Of a stretch of DNA of 39,693 nt, positions 31,398 through 39,693 are shown piece by piece. A program made the translations under genes and the position numbers. A model generated the notes under the pieces. The model saw only the letters and a program-made list of their open reading frames with translations. It was not told where the DNA came from and ran no database searches. Each line of letters opens with the position of its first letter. The stretch's first letter is position 1. The stretch comes from an uncultured Enorma sp. (lineage in GTDB: Bacteria; Actinomycetota; Coriobacteriia; Coriobacteriales; Coriobacteriaceae): NCBI GenBank assembly GCA_905210055.1, contig CAJLVH010000003.1, forward strand, positions 1 to 39,693. The letters run 5' to 3'.

Positions 31398-33593
31398 CTA
31401 ACCGTCCACACGTTCGAAACGATACATGACGGCGGCGTTCGCCTCAAGCGTCACGGGCAGCGGGAAGCCCATATCCATGAGGGCATCTGCTGGGTACACC
31501 ACGCCAGAATCGAGCTCGCGGTAGCGTGCGCCCAGGGTGAGGCCGCGCGGAACCACGTAGTTCGCCACCCCATAACCCTCGACCTCGAGCCTGACGGCAC
31601 TCACCACGGCGCGCGCGCCGTCCTCGGTCACGTATTCCCACGCGCACACCGGATCTTGTTTGGGAGAACTCAAGCGGAAGAACAAACCTTCGCGCACGAT
31701 GGACTCAATCTCGTGGTAACGGCGCACCTGCTCGCGAATATGCTCGCATGCCCGCTCGGGGAGCTCGAGCAGATCGAGCTCATAGCCGAACGCGCCTCCC
31801 TGCATGGCTGCAATGCCGCGCGTGGAGATGGGAACGTCGCGTCCATTGATCTCGTTCGGGCATGCCGAGACGTGCGCGCCCATAGCTGAAGCGGGGAATC
31901 CGAACGACGTGCCGTACTGGATCGTGAGGCGATTGATGGCATCGGTGTTGTCGCTCGTCCAGATCTGGGGCATGTAATACAGCATGCCTGCATCGAAGCG
32001 CCCACCGCCCGCGGAGCAGCCCTCGAAGAGGATCTTCGGATAGCGCGCCACCAAGCGTTCAAGCAGGTCATACAGGCCGAGCATATAGTCGTAGAGCACC
32101 TTGCCCTGGTCGTTCGACGCACGCGAGTACGTGTCCACGATGCTACGGTTGTAATCCCACTTCACGTACTCGATGTTCGCCTGGTCGAGCACGGCGCAGA
32201 GCTGCGCGAACAGGTTCTCGCGCACCTCGGGGCGCGAAAGGTCGAGCACGAGCTGATCGCGGCCGAGCACAGGGCCTTTGCCCGGCACGGCAAGCACCCA
32301 ATCGGGATGCTCGCGATAGAGCTCGCTGTCCTCGCTCACCATCTCGGGCTCGACCCAGAGGCCGAACTTCACCCCGAGCGCGTTCACCCGCTCGACGAGC
32401 TCCGCGAGGGTGCCGCCGAGCTTCCCTTCGTTCACTGTCCAGTCGCCAAGCGCGCGCAAGTCGTCGCGACGCGTGGAGAACCAGCCGTCATCCATCACGA
32501 GCATCTCGATGCCGAGCTTCGACGCCTTCTCCGCGAGCTTCACCAGGCTCTCGCCGGTAAAATCGAAGTAGAACGCCTCCCAGCTGTTGATGAGTACGGG
32601 ACGCGGCGTATCGCGCCACATGCCGCGACACACGCGCGTGCGGATGCAGCGATGGAAGTTCTGCGATACGCGCTCGATGCCGGCGTCCGAATACGTCATG
32701 ATGACTTCAGGTGCCACGAGCTCTTCGCCCGGCTCGAGCGGATACGAGAAGCGGTCGTCGGAAAGACCCATCTGGAAGCGCGTCTGATCGAACTGCTCAC
32801 CCGTCACCTGCGCTTCGAATCCACCGCTGTACACGAAGTTCATGCCCCAGGCGCGACCCGTAGACTCCGTGGCCGTGTGGTCGCACAACACGAGCACCGG
32901 GCTGTATTGGTTCGACGACATGCCGCGACGGCTTCCCACGGAAAACGAGCCGTGCCCAACGGGATGCCGGTCGGGCATGCGCTCCATGGCATGCCTACCG
33001 TAAAACGAGATGACGTCGAACTCGCCGTGCACGAAGTCGAGACAGGCAGACTGCGCCCTGTCGACGGTGATGCGCCCCGCGCCCTCGTTCTTAATCACCG
33101 CCGCACGCGTGATGACATCGAGCTCAGGCATCACGCCGTAGAAGAGCTCGACCACAAGGCCTAGGCGTGCGTCGCGCAGGCGCACCACGAGGGTCTCGGC
33201 GCCGTCGGCCTCATCATCGCTGTACACAGCGGGAAGCCCAGGCAGGCCATACTTCCCCGGACGAATCTCGTAGCCTGCATAGCGCAGGTCGCATCCGAAG
33301 GCGCCGCTCGCGTCGCGCACGGAAAGCAAGGGGCTGCGCATGTCGCCCGCCCCTTGAAAGGGAAATTCCTGCGGCAGCACGTCGAGTGAATACGTGCGGT
33401 CGTGCACGTCATAGGGGCACCCGCACATGCCGCTGCGGTCCGCGTACGTCACGAGGTAGGCCATGTACCCGTCCGTACGTGCGCCATAGTACAGATGCAG
33501 CAGGAAGCCATAGGAATCCGCCTGCATCTGATAGGTCGTGGAACGGGTCGAGAGCGTGAAGACCCGGGTCGAGGCATCGAAGCTTATGGACAT
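31398..33593 (-). CDS. alpha-galactosidase, GH36
   Basis: Releases terminal alpha-1,6-galactose from melibiose, raffinose and related oligosaccharides. 731 residues, as for the well-studied bacterial GH36 tetramers (about 730). N-terminal beta-supersandwich, then the barrel with MDDGWF, LWVEPEMV, nucleophile Asp480 in KWDYNRS, CSAGGGRFD, and acid/base Asp548 in TSDNTDAI. No signal peptide, so it acts in the cytosol on imported sugar. Start ATG at 33593 with AAAGG about 9 nt upstream. It is the last gene of the minus-strand sugar-transport run, but a hairpin, a 216-nt gap and a TATACT box upstream suggest its own promoter as well. Confidence 0.96.
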   Translation of the reverse strand: MSISFDASTRVFTLSTRSTTYQMQADSYGFLLHLYYGARTDGYMAYLVTYADRSGMCGCPYDVHDRTYSLDVLPQEFPFQGAGDMRSPLLSVRDASGAFGCDLRYAGYEIRPGKYGLPGLPAVYSDDEADGAETLVVRLRDARLGLVVELFYGVMPELDVITRAAVIKNEGAGRITVDRAQSACLDFVHGEFDVISFYGRHAMERMPDRHPVGHGSFSVGSRRGMSSNQYSPVLVLCDHTATESTGRAWGMNFVYSGGFEAQVTGEQFDQTRFQMGLSDDRFSYPLEPGEELVAPEVIMTYSDAGIERVSQNFHRCIRTRVCRGMWRDTPRPVLINSWEAFYFDFTGESLVKLAEKASKLGIEMLVMDDGWFSTRRDDLRALGDWTVNEGKLGGTLAELVERVNALGVKFGLWVEPEMVSEDSELYREHPDWVLAVPGKGPVLGRDQLVLDLSRPEVRENLFAQLCAVLDQANIEYVKWDYNRSIVDTYSRASNDQGKVLYDYMLGLYDLLERLVARYPKILFEGCSAGGGRFDAGMLYYMPQIWTSDNTDAINRLTIQYGTSFGFPASAMGAHVSACPNEINGRDVPISTRGIAAMQGGAFGYELDLLELPERACEHIREQVRRYHEIESIVREGLFFRLSSPKQDPVCAWEYVTEDGARAVVSAVRLEVEGYGVANYVVPRGLTLGARYRELDSGVVYPADALMDMGFPLPVTLEANAAVMYRFERVDG

Positions 33594-33632
33594 GGTCGCA
33601 GCCTTTCCAACACGCAGGGTTGACGTGCGAAG

Positions 33633-33674
33633 CCCCGACCGAGCACGCGCCGGGTCGGGGTCGCAAACAGTATA
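33633..33674 (-). promoter_or_regulatory. possible alpha-galactosidase -10 box and leader hairpin
   Basis: TATACT at 33669-33674 (no clear -35), followed by a leader that can form an 8-bp stem, CCCCGACC (33633-33640) with GGTCGGGG (33653-33660). Confidence 0.35.
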
Positions 33675-33719
33675 CGTAAAAACCGCCCTGCACCTGCCCG
33701 CAACCCATCACGTCCACCT

Positions 33720-33762
33720 CTTCCGCCAGATGCTTACGCCCATGAGCGGTATCTGGCGGAAA
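33720..33762. repeat. 12-bp inverted repeat between permease and alpha-galactosidase genes
   Basis: CTTCCGCCAGAT-like left arm (33720-33731) pairs with ATCTGGCGGAA (33751-33761), 19-nt loop. No T-tract on the minus strand. Could stabilise the 3' end of the transporter mRNA or partly end transcription. Confidence 0.5.
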
Positions 33763-33809
33763 AGGCGAGCCGTGAGAAGGAGGCGGGTACTACGGTGCGA
33801 ACAAGAGGG

Positions 33810-34655
33810 CTACTTCACCGCACCATTCGTGACACCGCCGATGACCTGCTTCTGCGCGAAGATGTAGAAGATGATCATGGGCAGCATCGCGAGGAGGTAC
33901 GACGCGAACGCGAGCGAGTAATCCGTGCCGAACGCCGTCTGGAACGTCATCTGCGCGAGTGGCAGCGTGTTCACGCCCGAGCCACCCATGATGACGAGCG
34001 GGGTCATGACGTCGTTCCATACCGCCAACCCAGTGAGCACGGCCACGGTGGCGTGCATGGGCTTCATGATTGGGAAGATCACCTTCCAGAACGTCTTCCA
34101 CGTGCGGGCACCGTCCACGCGCGCCGCCTCCTCGAGCGCTATAGGGATGTTCCGCAGGTAACCGGTATAGAGCATGACGTTCATAGGCATGTAGAACACG
34201 ATGTAGAGGATCATGACTCCGAACATGTTGTCGAGGTGCAGCACCGCAGTCTGCTTGACGAGCGGCATCATGAGGATCGCGAACGGCACGTACATGCCGG
34301 CGACGATGAAGTAGTACGAGAGCTTGAAGGGCCTCTTCTCCATGTTGCGCCCGATGGCGTACGCCGCAAGACTGTGCACCACGATGGACACGACCACGGC
34401 GACGACCGTGATGATGAGCGAGTTCATGAACGTCACAAAGAAGTCCGTCGCCTCGATGGCCTCGACGAAGTTCGCGAAGTCCCAGCGTTCGGGTAGCGTG
34501 AAGATCTCAAGACCCATGGGGTACTGCTCTGCAACGGCGATGCGAACCGCCATGTAGAGCGGGAAGACGATGGTGATCGCAGCGAGTACGATCAAGGTGA
34601 TGGTGATGGGCCAATTGACCCGTTCCTTGACCTTCACCTCAGAAGTCCGTGCCAT
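33810..34655 (-). CDS. sugar ABC transporter permease, MalG/MsmG type
   Basis: 281 residues, six predicted membrane helices, CUT1 inner-membrane component. The cytoplasmic EAA loop that docks the ATPase reads EEAARVDGARTWKTFWKVIFP minus its last residue. C-terminal GGVTNGAVK is the typical MalG-type ending. ATG at 34655 overlaps the stop of the partner permease by one base (TAATG), with GGAGGAG upstream. With the second permease it forms the heterodimeric pore for the binding protein encoded at 35540-36859; alpha-galactoside transport is inferred from the neighbouring GH36 gene. Confidence 0.93.
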   Translation of the reverse strand: MARTSEVKVKERVNWPITITLIVLAAITIVFPLYMAVRIAVAEQYPMGLEIFTLPERWDFANFVEAIEATDFFVTFMNSLIITVVAVVVSIVVHSLAAYAIGRNMEKRPFKLSYYFIVAGMYVPFAILMMPLVKQTAVLHLDNMFGVMILYIVFYMPMNVMLYTGYLRNIPIALEEAARVDGARTWKTFWKVIFPIMKPMHATVAVLTGLAVWNDVMTPLVIMGGSGVNTLPLAQMTFQTAFGTDYSLAFASYLLAMLPMIIFYIFAQKQVIGGVTNGAVK

Positions 34656-35527
34656 TACAGCTGCTCCTCCCTGCTATTCAAGAAGCGCGTCTGGATGATA
34701 GAGATCGCGGCGATGAGGATGAAGAAGATCACCGCGTTTGCGCACTGGAAGCCGAACTGCCCGCCCGAGAGACCGTTGTTGTAGATGAGGTAGGAGATGG
34801 ACTCGGTGGACTGCGAGGGGCCGCCGCTCGTCATAGCGACGATCTGGTCGAAGACCATGAGCATGTTCTTCATAACGAGCACCATATTGGTGGTGATGGA
34901 GGGCATGATGAGCGGAAGCGTGATGTAGCGAAACTTGTTCCACCCCTTCGCGCCGTCGAGCGCGCCGGCCTCGTAAACATCCTCTGGCACCGAGGAGAGA
35001 CCGGTGATGTAGATGATGGTCGTCTGCGCGCAGCTCTGCCACACGAGCACCACCACGATCGCGATCCACGCCCAGGTTGGGTCGCCGAGGATCGTGTAGT
35101 CGGTATTGAAGAACGCCGGGATGAGCCAAGTGAATAGGAACTGGAACACGTAGCCCACGACGAGCGCGCCCAAGATCTGCGGCACGAAGAAGAGCCCTCG
35201 CAGCGCGCTCTTGAACTTGATCTTGCTCGAGAGCGCCATGGCGAGCATGAGCGAGATCACGTTCGTCAAGATGGTGGCCACGACGGCGACCTTGAACGTG
35301 AAGAGGTACGAGTTGAGCACACGCGTGTCGGTGAACAGGTCCGCGTAGTTCAGCAGACCGACCATATTGAAGGCACCATAGCCCTTCGAGTCGGTGAAGC
35401 TGTAGAAGAATCCCGTGATGAGCGGGTAGGTGTTGAATGCGACGAACAGCACGAGCACGGGGATGAGGATCGCATAGAACGTCTTCATGCGGCTCGAGCC
35501 GACTTTGCTCTTAGCAAGGCTTGCCAT
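34655..35527 (-). CDS. sugar ABC transporter permease, MalF/MsmF type
   Basis: 290 residues, six predicted helices, with an N-terminal helix (FYAILIPVLVLFVAFNTYP) and the EAA loop YEAGALDGAKGWNKFRYI. Late segment TSGGPSQSTESISYLIY is characteristic of CUT1 MalF-type subunits. ATG at 35527 follows AAGGAGGAG with about 6 nt; it begins 12 nt after the binding-protein gene and overlaps the next permease by one base. Partner of the MalG-type subunit. Confidence 0.93.
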   Translation of the reverse strand: MASLAKSKVGSSRMKTFYAILIPVLVLFVAFNTYPLITGFFYSFTDSKGYGAFNMVGLLNYADLFTDTRVLNSYLFTFKVAVVATILTNVISLMLAMALSSKIKFKSALRGLFFVPQILGALVVGYVFQFLFTWLIPAFFNTDYTILGDPTWAWIAIVVVLVWQSCAQTTIIYITGLSSVPEDVYEAGALDGAKGWNKFRYITLPLIMPSITTNMVLVMKNMLMVFDQIVAMTSGGPSQSTESISYLIYNNGLSGGQFGFQCANAVIFFILIAAISIIQTRFLNSREEQL

Positions 35528-35539
35528 TACCTCTCCTCC

Positions 35540-36859
35540 TTATCCTTGGCTCGCTTCGTAGTCTTGTACTTTGCGGATGACGTTGCGGTTGTAGCGCTGC
35601 CAATCCGAATCGAACTTCGTGAGGAAGCGCTCGATGATCTCATCCTCGGTGCCATCGTTATCCTGGAGCATCGTCTGCAGCTGCGCATCGACCGCCATAG
35701 CGCTCTGATAGCTGTGGTCGAGGTAGTCGAGAACGCGTCCCTCGTCGAGCCATGGCCTGATGTCGTCGAAGAGCGGATCGAGATCGAAGTCGCCCTCGAC
35801 GCATGGGATGGCGCGCTGGTCTTCGATGTAGGTTTGCAGATACTCGGGTGAGCTCAGGAAGTCAAGCACCTCGTAGACGGCATCCTTGTGCTCACAGGTC
35901 TCGGCGACGCACCACTGCAGGTCGACGCCGGACACCACGATGCGGTCGTCGGGGTTCTCCGCCGAGGGCATGGCGAACATGCCGACCTCGATATCCGTGC
36001 CCGCGCGCATGATCTGCGGCACCGCGAAGCTGCCGCAGGGGAACATGGCGGACATGCCGTTGCCGAAACGCGTGCAGGCGTCGTTGTACTGGATGGAGAA
36101 CGGGCCAGGGTCGCCGATGGTGGTCTGACTGTACTTGAGCATCTGGCGCATGCGGCGCGCGGGCTCGCCGTAGTAGTCGGCGAACTTCGCCTCACCAGCG
36201 TTCACCAGGCGCGCGAGGTCACTCGGCACCATGTTCACCGTGATGGAGTTCCAAGGCGAGAGGATGGTCCAGGTGTCGGCATAGCCCAGATAGAACGGAG
36301 CGACCTCGCCCTCCGCCACGATCTCGTCGCAAAGCGCGATAAGATCGTCCCAGGTCTGGGGAATCTCCCAACCCTTCTGGGCGAACATCTGCTTGTTGTA
36401 GAGCATGCCGGCAGCGTTCGCCACATAGGGCACGCCGTAGATACCATCCATGGGCACGTAGGTCACGCTCTTCAAGATGTCGACGTAGGCGGGGTTCACG
36501 TTCTCAAGGCCGGTATAGTCGCTCACGTCGGCGAGAATCTCGGAATCGACGAAGCTCGCGTAATCCGCGTCGCCGCCGATGCCGATCACGTCCGGATAGT
36601 TCTCGCGCACGAAACGCGTCTTCATGACGGTCACAGCGTCCGCCGGACTCTGGAGGTTCAGATAGATGTCGTCGTGGCTCGCGTTGAAGTCGGCCATGAT
36701 CTGCTCGAAAATCGAGACCGCTTCCTGCTTATAGCTCACGATCTCGACCTCGACCTTGCCGTCAGGGCGCTCGTGCGCACAGCCGGAGAACATGAGCGAC
36801 GCCGCGCCTGCTGCCGTAAGCCCCAGAAGCGAGCGCCGCGAAATGGGTTTGTTCAGCAT
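35540..36859 (-). CDS. sugar-binding lipoprotein, extracellular family 1
   Basis: 439 residues. N-terminal SRRSLLG (twin-arginine-like), hydrophobic stretch, lipobox FSGC with Cys27. The mature part fits SBP family 1: an early ADFNASHDDIYLNLQ, GVPYVANAAGMLYNKQMF (hinge region), and FGNGMSAMFPCGSFAVP. Captures the oligosaccharide outside and delivers it to the two permeases. Start ATG at 36859 follows GGGGAG with about 6 nt. Between the ATPase gene (18 nt upstream) and the permeases in one tight operon. Substrate inferred, not seen: alpha-galactosides of the raffinose family from the GH36 gene. Confidence 0.93.
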   Translation of the reverse strand: MLNKPISRRSLLGLTAAGAASLMFSGCAHERPDGKVEVEIVSYKQEAVSIFEQIMADFNASHDDIYLNLQSPADAVTVMKTRFVRENYPDVIGIGGDADYASFVDSEILADVSDYTGLENVNPAYVDILKSVTYVPMDGIYGVPYVANAAGMLYNKQMFAQKGWEIPQTWDDLIALCDEIVAEGEVAPFYLGYADTWTILSPWNSITVNMVPSDLARLVNAGEAKFADYYGEPARRMRQMLKYSQTTIGDPGPFSIQYNDACTRFGNGMSAMFPCGSFAVPQIMRAGTDIEVGMFAMPSAENPDDRIVVSGVDLQWCVAETCEHKDAVYEVLDFLSSPEYLQTYIEDQRAIPCVEGDFDLDPLFDDIRPWLDEGRVLDYLDHSYQSAMAVDAQLQTMLQDNDGTEDEIIERFLTKFDSDWQRYNRNVIRKVQDYEASQG

Positions 36860-36877
36860 CTCTGCTCCCCTCTTAGG

Positions 36878-37987
36878 CTAATGGACGATGGCCAGCTCGG
36901 TCTCTTTATCGAACACATGGAGCTTGTCCATGTCGAATGCCACGCGCACGCGGCTACCGGTGCGCACCGGGTTCGTTGCGGAGAGATGTGCGGAGATGGT
37001 GCCGCCGTCCACATCGCCGTAGATCATGGCCTCGGCACCCAGGAGTTCGTAGACCGTAACGACGGCGTCGATCGTTTCGGAGAGGTTCTTGTCATCGGCA
37101 TGCTCGTGCTCCTCGATGACGTCTTCGGGTCGGATGCCCGCGACGACGACCTTACCCGCATACGGCTTGAGCACCTCAGCCTTAGATTCCGGCACGGTGA
37201 TGACGTTCGACCCGAAGGTGAGCGTGATCTTGCCGTCGGCCTCCCCGACGGTGGCATCGATGAAGTTCATCTGCGGACTGCCGATGAAGCCTGCCACGAA
37301 CAGGTTGCAGGGCTCGGCGTAGAGCTTGGATGGCGTGTCGACCTGCTGCATCACGCCTTCCTTCATGACCACGATGCGGCTGCCGAGCGTCATAGCCTCG
37401 GTCTGGTCGTGCGTGACGTAAATGATCGTGGCGCCGAGGCGGTCATGCAGCTTGGAGATCTCGGCACGCATCTGCACGCGAAGCTTGGCATCGAGGTTCG
37501 AAAGCGGCTCGTCCATGAGATAGACCTTCGGCTTGCGCACGATGGCGCGACCCATGGCGACGCGCTGGCGCTGGCCGCCGGAGAGGGCAGAGGGCTTGCG
37601 ATCGAGCAGCTTCTCGAGATCGAGGATACGTGCGGCTTCGTGCACGGCCTTATCGATCTCGGCCTTGTCGACCTTGCGCAGGCGCAGCGGGAACGCCATG
37701 TTCTCATAGACGGTCATATGCGGGTAGAGCGCGTAGTTCTGGAAGACCATGGCGATATCGCGCTCACTGGGTTCCACGTCGTTCACCACGCGGCCATCGA
37801 TCTTGAGGGTACCGGAGGTGATGTCCTCGAGGCCGGCGATCATGCGCAGCGTTGTTGATTTGCCGCAGCCAGAAGGCCCGACGAAGATGATGAATTCCTT
37901 GTCGGCGATCTCGAGGTTGAAGTCTTTCACCCCCTCATAACCGTTGGGGTACTTCTTGCCTACGTGTTCGAGCGTGAGTCCTGCCAT
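36878..37987 (-). CDS. sugar ABC transporter ATPase, MalK/MsmK/UgpC type
   Basis: 369 residues. Walker A FVGPSGCGKST, Q-loop QNYALYPHM, signature LSGGQRQR, Walker B VYLMDEPLSNLDAK, switch His in YVTHDQ, then the C-terminal regulatory beta domain typical of MalK-type proteins (GIRPEDV near residue 285). First gene of the operon, directly downstream of the AT-rich control region. ATG at 37987 with AAGGGG about 8 nt upstream. Such ATPases can serve several sugar transporters in one cell, so this one may also energise others. Confidence 0.95.
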   Translation of the reverse strand: MAGLTLEHVGKKYPNGYEGVKDFNLEIADKEFIIFVGPSGCGKSTTLRMIAGLEDITSGTLKIDGRVVNDVEPSERDIAMVFQNYALYPHMTVYENMAFPLRLRKVDKAEIDKAVHEAARILDLEKLLDRKPSALSGGQRQRVAMGRAIVRKPKVYLMDEPLSNLDAKLRVQMRAEISKLHDRLGATIIYVTHDQTEAMTLGSRIVVMKEGVMQQVDTPSKLYAEPCNLFVAGFIGSPQMNFIDATVGEADGKITLTFGSNVITVPESKAEVLKPYAGKVVVAGIRPEDVIEEHEHADDKNLSETIDAVVTVYELLGAEAMIYGDVDGGTISAHLSATNPVRTGSRVRVAFDMDKLHVFDKETELAIVH

Positions 37988-38055
37988 CGAGCTTCCCCTT
38001 CCAACGCGAGCTCCTGCCCTGCTTTGACGTGGCGATAGACAAAGCGTATGAACCC

Positions 38056-38112
38056 ATAGTAGGAACTATCTTTATGCTAGGTTATCCTCTTATTTGTACA
38101 TACTATTTGTAC
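38056..38112 (-). promoter_or_regulatory. probable AraC-type control site of the sugar transport operon
   Basis: On the plus strand TATTTGTAC occurs twice, at 38091-38099 and 38104-38112, a direct repeat with 13-nt period. About 35 nt closer to the operon lies TACTAT (38056-38061, minus strand), a -10 candidate without a good -35. A direct repeat just upstream of a -35-less promoter is the usual arrangement for AraC-family activators, and an AraC gene is divergent here. The surrounding 38040-38400 is strongly AT-rich and also has GGACA-T-TGTCC at 38279-38289; no gene seen. Confidence 0.45.
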
Positions 38113-38338
38113 TAGTTCGTGTTTTTGCTGATAGAGCAATATATTTCATTATGTCTAGTTTGATTTGTTTTCGCCGAACGGTCGAAATACGGTCTTCAGC
38201 GGCATCTCTATACATCTCGCACACACGCGTTCCAAGAGACGCTTTATACTTTTCTTACGACGTAGAGCTGCGCGTTTAGGACATTGTCCCTTTAATATAC
38301 CTATATGCTATATCTATAGATTAGTTTTATATCACTAT

Positions 38339-38367
38339 TAGACTGGTCACGCATTTTGGTATATACT
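38339..38367 (+). promoter_or_regulatory. possible promoter of the AraC gene
   Basis: TAGACT (38339-38344), 17-nt spacer, TATACT (38362-38367); transcription would start near 38374, about 50 nt before the chosen ATG. Confidence 0.45.
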
Positions 38368-38421
38368 GAGCTCACTGTCAAAACGCGCGCACTCGAACAG
38401 GAATGCAACATGGAGGCTGCC

Positions 38422-39276
38422 ATGCGCCCACATGAAATCGAGTTCTCGACCTTCGAAGGCGGCGTCTTCACCGATCTCATGCCCTACCAGTATGGGCGAG
38501 AGGTTTGCACGCCCGGTCACGCCTTCGGCCCGGCGCGGAGGAGCCATTACCTGTTCCACTTCATCCTTGCTGGCCGCGGCACGCTCACGGCGGCAGACGA
38601 TGCCGGAGCGTCCAGGGTACATGAGCTCCATGCAGGCGAGGGTTTTCTCATCTTCCCCGGTCAGATCACGACCTACGTCGCCGACCTTGAGGATCCGTGG
38701 GAATACACTTGGATCGAGTTCGATGGTGCGCACGTCAAGACGCAGCTCGACCGCGTGGGGCTCTCCCCCGCCTCGCCCGTGTACGAAGCGCAGGATGCGG
38801 AGCGCTGCAAGCAGATGGTCGCCGCAATGAGGAGTCTCCTCGATCACCGAAGCGCCTCGCAATTCTACCTTGAGGCGTGCACGTACCTGTTCTTTGACGC
38901 CTTCCTCGCCTCGATCAAACCGCATCGCGCGAACTCAGCGAGCCGTCTGCACAGCTTTTACGTAGACAACGCGCTCGCCTACATCGAACAGAACTACCAA
39001 AACGATGTCACTGTCGAGGACATCGCGCGTAACGCCGGACTCAACCGAAGCTACTTCGGCAAGGTTTTCCGCGACGCGATGGGCGTCTCACCGCAGCAGT
39101 TCCTCATCGGATACCGCATCGAAAAGGCATGCGAGCTGCTTAAGCTCTCGAATCTCTCTGTGGGAGATGTCGGACGCGCAGTTGGCTATCCCAACCAGCT
39201 TCATTTCTCACGCGCATTCAAGAACGCCTGCGGTGCCTCTCCCCGCGCATGGCGCCAGGAGCACGCGCAACGGTAA
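38422..39276 (+). CDS. AraC family regulator of the sugar cluster
   Basis: 284 residues. N-terminal cupin-type sensing domain (HYLFHFILAGRGTL, GEGFLIFPGQITTY around residues 43-90) and a C-terminal double helix-turn-helix: VEDIARNAGLNRSYFGKVF with MGVSPQQFLIGYRIEKA, then SVGDVGRAVGYPNQLHFSRAF. Same domain plan as MsmR/RafR activators of raffinose-type operons. Start chosen at the ATG at 38422 because GGAGG lies 6 nt upstream; the ATG at 38410 with AGGAA is an alternative. Divergent from the transporter operon and separated by the AT-rich control region, so it most likely activates that operon in response to an alpha-galactoside. Confidence 0.92.
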   Translation: MRPHEIEFSTFEGGVFTDLMPYQYGREVCTPGHAFGPARRSHYLFHFILAGRGTLTAADDAGASRVHELHAGEGFLIFPGQITTYVADLEDPWEYTWIEFDGAHVKTQLDRVGLSPASPVYEAQDAERCKQMVAAMRSLLDHRSASQFYLEACTYLFFDAFLASIKPHRANSASRLHSFYVDNALAYIEQNYQNDVTVEDIARNAGLNRSYFGKVFRDAMGVSPQQFLIGYRIEKACELLKLSNLSVGDVGRAVGYPNQLHFSRAFKNACGASPRAWRQEHAQR

Positions 39277-39361
39277 CCCGCCGTCTACTCCTCCGGCGCG
39301 CGCGTGCGGACAACTCAACCGTTGTCAGCCCATGAACAACGTTCAATCAATCTCCCCCGAA

Positions 39362-39497
39362 GAACTCTTGCCCTCCCCCGAGCGGCGGAGCGTGCATTGT
39401 CCCGGCGCAGTTCCGCAGGAAGAGCCCCACAGGGGCTCTTCCGAGGACTGTCTGAGCACGGGACAATGCCCGCTCCGCCGCTCGGGGGAGGGAGTTC
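39362..39497. repeat. 136-bp nested palindrome
   Basis: Outer arms 39362-39404 and 39459-39497 are reverse complements except for a 4-base insertion and one mismatch (they include CCCCCGAGCGGCGGAGCG and GCATTGTCCCG). Inside, GGAAGAGCCCC (39418-39428) and its exact complement (39432-39442) close on an ACA loop. It lies between the convergent AraC gene and the right-edge hydrolase gene, ending 3 nt before that gene's stop. No T-tract; possibly a terminator for both genes, a mobile repeat, or a structured RNA. Confidence 0.75.
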
Positions 39498-39500
39498 CTC

Positions 39501-39693
39501 TCACCAGCCGCGCTTCTTCCAGAAGAAGCCCCATGCCGGGAGCTCGACCGTGGCGATGTCCTCGCGCTCGCCGGCGAGAAGATCGACGTACCCCCCTGCC
39601 TCGGGCATCCAGACGGTCTTCGGCATGTCACTGAAGTTGAACACGGCGTGCAGCGTCTCGCCACCGCACTCGCGCACGGGCCAGAGTATCGCC
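39501..39693 (-). CDS. C-terminal fragment of a glycoside hydrolase, probably GH13-like
   Basis: Open on the minus strand from the right edge to TGA at 39501-39503: 64 codons, 5' end outside. Text such as LHAVFNFSDMPKTVWM, YVDLLAGERED and VELPAWGFFWKK fits the small C-terminal beta domain of alpha-amylase/alpha-glucosidase family enzymes; a GH42 beta-galactosidase tail looks similar and cannot be excluded. Placement next to the alpha-galactosidase transport cluster suggests it works on the sugars released there. Confidence 0.6.
   Translation of the reverse strand, partial: AILWPVRECGGETLHAVFNFSDMPKTVWMPEAGGYVDLLAGEREDIATVELPAWGFFWKKRGW

Noticed and set aside
38279..38289. GGACA-T-TGTCC palindrome as a main operator
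   Set aside because: Only 11 bp in AT-rich DNA with no second copy found; mentioned in the control-region entry but not counted as a finding.

Overview
The window is a GC-rich stretch that reads like the chromosome of a gut-type actinobacterium of the class Coriobacteriia, most likely Collinsella or a close relative. This is an inference from gene content and composition; no marker such as rRNA is present. It holds 25 protein genes (two cut by the window edges) and one tRNA. Most are on the minus strand; plus-strand genes are a lone nuclease-like gene, a receptor/channel pair and an AraC regulator. Start sites were chosen mainly from AGGAGG-like ribosome binding sites and often lie downstream of the longest reading frame.

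Layout. 1-1049: guaB, a Tritrichomonas-type IMP dehydrogenase, 3' end outside. 1050-4500: an orphan dTDP-glucose 4,6-dehydratase and a PD-(D/E)XK-like protein, each bordered by an array of degenerate ~20-bp repeats that switch orientation in the middle. 4501-8909: mntP, a Cys/Met-metabolism PLP-fold protein without its PLP lysine, thrS without a TGS domain, and a small membrane zinc-ribbon protein. 9082-16154: a folate/one-carbon block, all on the minus strand (in order of transcription fhs, fchA, folD, folE, an FNT formate channel, 5-formyl-THF cyclo-ligase, folC). Together these could import formate, activate it on tetrahydrofolate and reduce it to methylene-THF, while making and polyglutamylating folate. 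FolD has lost two cyclohydrolase residues and a separate cyclohydrolase (fchA) sits 2 nt upstream, so the two steps look split between proteins.

16541-20482: a two-gene plus-strand operon encoding a solute-binding lipoprotein and a 1025-residue membrane protein with two TM-Cache-TM sensor modules in front of an MscS channel core. I read this as a candidate ligand-gated MscS channel with its own binding protein; it is the most novel system in the window. A LysR regulator converges on it. 21750-28369: valS, clpX-clpP, tig and an upstream tRNA-Leu(UAG). 28736-31257: a metallophosphoesterase translationally coupled to a cytosolic BMP-domain protein with a ParB-like N-terminus.

31398-39693: an msm/raffinose-type sugar cluster: GH36 alpha-galactosidase, two CUT1 permeases, a binding lipoprotein and a MsmK-type ATPase on the minus strand, divergent from an AraC regulator across an unusually AT-rich control region; the C-terminus of a further glycoside hydrolase enters at the right edge. 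Several intergenic gaps contain striking inverted repeats (14386-14465, 31277-31379, 39362-39497) that no gene explains.
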